A stretch of 19,944 bases of DNA from Alphaproteobacteria bacterium (GTDB lineage Bacteria > Pseudomonadota > Gammaproteobacteria > JAGOUN01): assembly GCA_021151585.1 (NCBI GenBank), contig JAGKWX010000027.1, positions 1 to 19,944 on the forward strand, read 5' to 3'. Positions 16,970 through 19,944 of the stretch are shown here, piece by piece. A model generated the notes under the pieces. It was not told where the DNA came from and did not search any database. It saw only the letters and a list, made by a program, of their open reading frames with translations. Every line of letters starts with the position of its first letter. Position 1 is the stretch's first letter. The position numbers and the translations under genes were made by a program.

Positions 16970-17129
16970 ATTATGTCTCTCTTTATCCCGGGTATTCATT
17001 CTAGCACGTTGCGGTGAAGATGCCACGTATTGCCAGAAATTAGCTGCACTTATGCCTAGTCCTGCTAGCGTTATTGCTAAAAAAACTTTCTTTCTTAATT
17101 TTCGCTTAATATAAATCATTTGCTATATG

Positions 17130-17138
17130 TGCTATAAT
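17130..17138 (+). promoter_or_regulatory. Extended -10 promoter element (TGCTATAAT)
   Basis: The perfect TATAAT at 17133-17138 is preceded by TG with one base between, a textbook extended -10. No -35 match is present 16-18 nt upstream, which extended -10 promoters tolerate. It points toward the 554-aa gene and would give a leader of about 215 nt. A second AT-rich candidate, TATACT at 17232-17237, is nearer but has no good -35. Confidence 0.35.
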
Positions 17139-17361
17139 CATCAGTTGAGGCGGCTTTAAATAATTTTATATCTGCCTAACCTTTGATCTATATTAAGCAA
17201 AATAGTTCAAAACTTTATCTAATAATAAATTTATACTAACAAGGTTCTTGGATAGGAAAAATAGTGCAGCTTTTTGCAAGAAAATTCTATATTCCAAGTG
17301 GGTGGTAGTGCGTATTAATGTGATTTTGAATCACGCAGTAATGTATAAGAGTGGTGAGATT

Positions 17362-19026
17362 ATGAATTCTGCAGGTCATATGGATGAAGTAGCGCAAATT
17401 GATGGGAAGTCGGGTGGTGATGTTGATCTTATCCCAAATTTTCGTGTTTTTGGCACAGACTCTACTCAGCCTGTGTATGGTAACCCTTTGGGAGTTGCTG
17501 CAGATAGCGAGGTTTATTTACCAATTTTTTTGGTTAGTATTATGAGTAGTTTTTATCAAAATATTACGACTCTAGAATATATGATGAGCAAGGTTATCAA
17601 GAAATATCCTCTGAATACTCCAATTCTAAATGTCTGTGGTGATACAGTTTATAGAAATACAGAGTATTATTTATTTAAATCGAGTAAAACAAGAGACCCA
17701 GTTCAGAAAGGTCGCGAAAGTTGGGAGTTAAAATATTATGACATATTGAGCCGACTTGATTCAGTGTCATCTAATTCTCAAAAACTTGTTAATTGGGAGT
17801 ATGTTAAGCTAAATCCGTGCTATATAGACGCTAAGAAATTTACCGATTTTGTTTTCAGCTCCAATTTTGAAAGCATGAAAGATTATTTTTCTATACAGGA
17901 TGATTCGGTTTATGATGCCCTAATTTACGATATTGAAAAAAGCGGAATTTTACAGAGAGTAAGTCAAATTGCGGACGAGTTTACAGCTAAAAACTCAAAA
18001 AAACTGAAAAAACGTAAAAAACAGATAGATGGAAAGAAAAAACTTGCTGAGGAAATATATAGTATATTGAAGGCGCGGGACGTAGAGATAAAGCAAACTA
18101 ATGCTCCTGCAGAAGAACGTGTTTATGAGGCCGAATTCTTGGCGGCTACAGCTGCTTATCTTGCAGAAGAATATGCAGTTTTTCTTGTCTTGTCTTCGTT
18201 ACGTTTTGCATCTGATGCTAGCTTTCTGTCTGAGCAGCATCTACTTTCTACCCCTGCTAGGTTCAAGCCAGTTTTACATTATCCGGTGAGTTCCACAAAA
18301 GGTTCTGAGCTTATTTTTACAACTTTTCGAGTGGTTGAAGCTCTTTACATTAAGTATTCTCAGTGCTTAAATTTATTCGAGATTACCGAACCTGTCACTC
18401 TGCTTGATTTAGTTGTCCCTGAGGAAATTCATCCACATAAAATATTGTCTGAGAATATTAATAGCCTGGACTCATCTGAAGAAAATAACGTCTCTTCTGT
18501 GTCAGTAATCGTACCTTATGGAGATACAGATACAGGAAAACATGGCTCGCAATCAGCATTAGCAGCAGGCGCTACAATTATTCCATCGACTAGTACGAGA
18601 CCTTCATTTTTCCATCGTAGTGACATTTCTTCGCTGCCGATCGCGAACGAACAAGCTAAGGCAATAGCGCGTAGGATTGTAGAAATGATCGATGCTCACA
18701 TAAGGGTAAACGAAGATGGTAGCGGAAATGCTATATCTGTAAAAACAAAGATAAAATACAAAAATGGCGTTAACTGTGACCTTAATGTTGAAAGATCGGC
18801 TGATGCTAAAGGGTTGGTTTTGAGTGGTGAGCGAAATTCGTCAAGAGAGAAAATCACGGGCTTTCTCTGTGATGCGGTATGTATTCTTAGTGGTTCTTCC
18901 GATGATGTAATAGAAACGAATATTCAATATAATGGCTATGACATTTATCTCACTATGTCTCTTCCTTCTCCGCCTAATGAAGTAAATGTTAAGCAGGATA
19001 AAAACAGTGCTCTTAAATTTGTTTAA
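17362..19026 (+). CDS. Orphan protein of unknown function, about 554 aa
   Basis: I do not recognise this protein. The start is uncertain: the frame is open back to a TTG at 17248 (592 aa), with in-frame ATGs at 17341, 17362 and 17383. I chose 17362 because GGTGAG lies 3 nt before it and the residues upstream look like non-coding translation. From 17362, residues 48-82 are hydrophobic-aromatic, 208-229 form a very basic patch (KKLKKRKKQIDGKKK core), 255-285 an amphipathic Ala/Leu-rich helix, 365-425 a Ser/Thr-rich linker, and 428-535 a compact alternating segment of the alpha/beta type (AISVKTKIKYKNG ... YDIYLTMSLP). No signal peptide is seen. I found no similarity by eye to the giant genes at the left. 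It lies 74 bp upstream of the histidine kinase gene on the same strand, so co-transcription is possible. Confidence 0.75.
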   Translation: MNSAGHMDEVAQIDGKSGGDVDLIPNFRVFGTDSTQPVYGNPLGVAADSEVYLPIFLVSIMSSFYQNITTLEYMMSKVIKKYPLNTPILNVCGDTVYRNTEYYLFKSSKTRDPVQKGRESWELKYYDILSRLDSVSSNSQKLVNWEYVKLNPCYIDAKKFTDFVFSSNFESMKDYFSIQDDSVYDALIYDIEKSGILQRVSQIADEFTAKNSKKLKKRKKQIDGKKKLAEEIYSILKARDVEIKQTNAPAEERVYEAEFLAATAAYLAEEYAVFLVLSSLRFASDASFLSEQHLLSTPARFKPVLHYPVSSTKGSELIFTTFRVVEALYIKYSQCLNLFEITEPVTLLDLVVPEEIHPHKILSENINSLDSSEENNVSSVSVIVPYGDTDTGKHGSQSALAAGATIIPSTSTRPSFFHRSDISSLPIANEQAKAIARRIVEMIDAHIRVNEDGSGNAISVKTKIKYKNGVNCDLNVERSADAKGLVLSGERNSSREKITGFLCDAVCILSGSSDDVIETNIQYNGYDIYLTMSLPSPPNEVNVKQDKNSALKFV

Positions 19027-19085
19027 TTTTTTTTATCGTTTTGGCCGAACGCTGAATTTTTTAGGGAAGCAATCGTTTTTTTTTT

Positions 19086-19093
19086 GGGAAAGG
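19086..19093 (+). promoter_or_regulatory. Shine-Dalgarno that selects a TTG start
   Basis: GGGAAAGG ends 7 nt before the TTG at 19101, ideal spacing. The codon before the TTG is an in-frame TAA (19098-19100), so translation cannot begin upstream. The first in-frame ATG (19122) has no such site. Confidence 0.65.
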
Positions 19094-19100
19094 TCTGTAA

Positions 19101-19944
19101 TTGAATAGTTTTAACATTGACATGCTTTTAAATTTAGTACCATTGACTGTCTATTGGAAAGATAGGCAAGGTAAATATTTGGCTTGTAACTTAGCACAGC
19201 TTCATTTTTTTGGCTTGCACGACCATGAGCAACTTATTGGTAAAACAGATCTTGAGGTCTCTAGTGACCCAGAGCGCGCAAGGCTTTGGATGCAAAATGA
19301 TCAAAAAGTCATGAATGATGGCGTGCCGTTGATTACTGAAGAATTCGCCATTACTGATAATAAAAAAATTACCGGCATTAGTTATAAAGCGCCTTATAGA
19401 AACGAAATGGGCGATATTGTGGGTGTCATGGGGCTGACAGTTGATATTACCGCACAAAAGGTTATTGAGCATCAATTAAAAAAAGAAAATCGTAATACAC
19501 AAATTGCCTTAGAAAATATTCTTGCCCGGTTGCCTGGGCACGTATATTGGATGGATGCAGACAATAGATTTTTAGGATGCAATAATGCTCAGGCTCAAAG
19601 TGCTGGATTAAAAAGCAGGCATGATATTGTTGGAAAGACTAATTATGAAATGCCGTGGTCTAACATTGCTGATAATATTAATGCTCTGAACAACAAAGTA
19701 ATGGAAACGGGCGTCGAGTATGTGGAAGAGTTGGAGGCGCAGCTTATTGATGGAACAAAGAGAATATTTTTTTCCAGAAAAGCTCCTTTGCTAGATGAGA
19801 CTGATAATATTGTTGGTGTTTTAGGTATATCATTTGATATTACAGAGCGAAAAGAGGCAGAGGAGGCAGCGCTTAAGGCTAAAGAGGCTGCCGAAGCAGC
19901 ACATCAAGCGAAAACTGAATTTCTTGCTAGCATGAGTCACGACG
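19101..19944 (+). CDS. PAS-PAS sensor histidine kinase, 3' end cut by window edge
   Basis: 281 codons are visible from a TTG start. No transmembrane segment is present, so the visible part is a cytoplasmic sensor. PAS domain 1 (about 8-120) contains VYWKDRQGKYLACN and IGKTDLE; PAS domain 2 (about 138-252) contains VYWMDADNRFLGCN and VGKTNYE. Each ends in the usual exit motif (TVDITAQK, SFDITERK). An Ala/Glu/Lys-rich coiled linker follows, then the H-box FLASMSHD with phospho-acceptor His280 encoded at 19938-19940, four bases before the end. The kinase ATPase domain, and a receiver domain if it is a hybrid kinase as this linker and H-box often imply, must lie beyond the window. The signal sensed is unknown. 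Confidence 0.9.
   Translation, partial: MNSFNIDMLLNLVPLTVYWKDRQGKYLACNLAQLHFFGLHDHEQLIGKTDLEVSSDPERARLWMQNDQKVMNDGVPLITEEFAITDNKKITGISYKAPYRNEMGDIVGVMGLTVDITAQKVIEHQLKKENRNTQIALENILARLPGHVYWMDADNRFLGCNNAQAQSAGLKSRHDIVGKTNYEMPWSNIADNINALNNKVMETGVEYVEELEAQLIDGTKRIFFSRKAPLLDETDNIVGVLGISFDITERKEAEEAALKAKEAAEAAHQAKTEFLASMSHD

Noticed and set aside
19027..19085. Intrinsic terminator after the 554-aa gene (CGTT...AACG followed by T-rich sequence)
   Set aside because: The stem is only four or five base pairs and the T-runs are not placed directly after it; too weak to call.
19191..19475. 94-codon minus-strand open frame
   Set aside because: It lies entirely opposite the first PAS domain of the histidine kinase, whose motifs are clear on the plus strand.
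1..19944. tRNA, rRNA, insertion sequence, phage or integrase signatures
   Set aside because: None seen by reading both strands; no transposase or integrase motifs appear in any long frame. A covariance-model search was not possible here.

Overview
The window reads as a chromosome segment of a low-GC gammaproteobacterium. The lptD-surA pair is divergent from amgK-murU, the same arrangement known from Pseudomonas. Large, A/T-rich, Lys/Glu/Asn/Gln-rich proteins of no familiar family flank this housekeeping block. Together with the kup and POT transporter genes, this suggests a host-associated member of the Legionellales (Coxiella/Legionella/Rickettsiella-like). That placement is an inference: no rRNA, tRNA or secretion-system gene is present to confirm it.

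Layout. (1) Positions 1-7366 hold two giant genes that converge tail to tail. The first (+) is already open at the left edge, so its true start lies outside the window; it is full of in-frame tandem repeats. The second (-) encodes 1335 aa. The two are paralogues: they share a C-terminal domain of about 80-90 residues and a long helical-looking module, present once in the first protein and twice in the second. (2) Positions 7367-7686 are non-coding and carry the leader of the second giant gene, a REP-like palindrome and another hairpin. (3) Positions 7687-13082 are the conserved core. lptD-surA (-) handle outer-membrane LPS insertion and periplasmic folding of barrel proteins, LptD itself being a likely client. 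amgK-murU (+), overlapping by 4 bp, form the MurNAc recycling shortcut to UDP-MurNAc. (4) Positions 13371-17119 hold kup (+, potassium uptake) and a POT-family peptide transporter gene (-), convergent around an unusual three-armed inverted repeat. (5) Positions 17120-19944 hold an unrecognised gene for about 554 aa (+), then the 5' part of a sensor histidine kinase gene with two PAS domains, cut by the window edge just after its phospho-acceptor histidine.

The most novel content is the paralogous giant-protein pair. It looks like a lineage-specific family that grew by module duplication and repeat expansion, plausibly secreted effectors, though nothing in the sequence proves secretion. Smaller oddities are a SurA with only one parvulin domain, an AmgK with an insertion near its N-terminus, an ambiguous start with a possible extra membrane segment on the POT transporter, and a 554-aa orphan protein next to the kinase.
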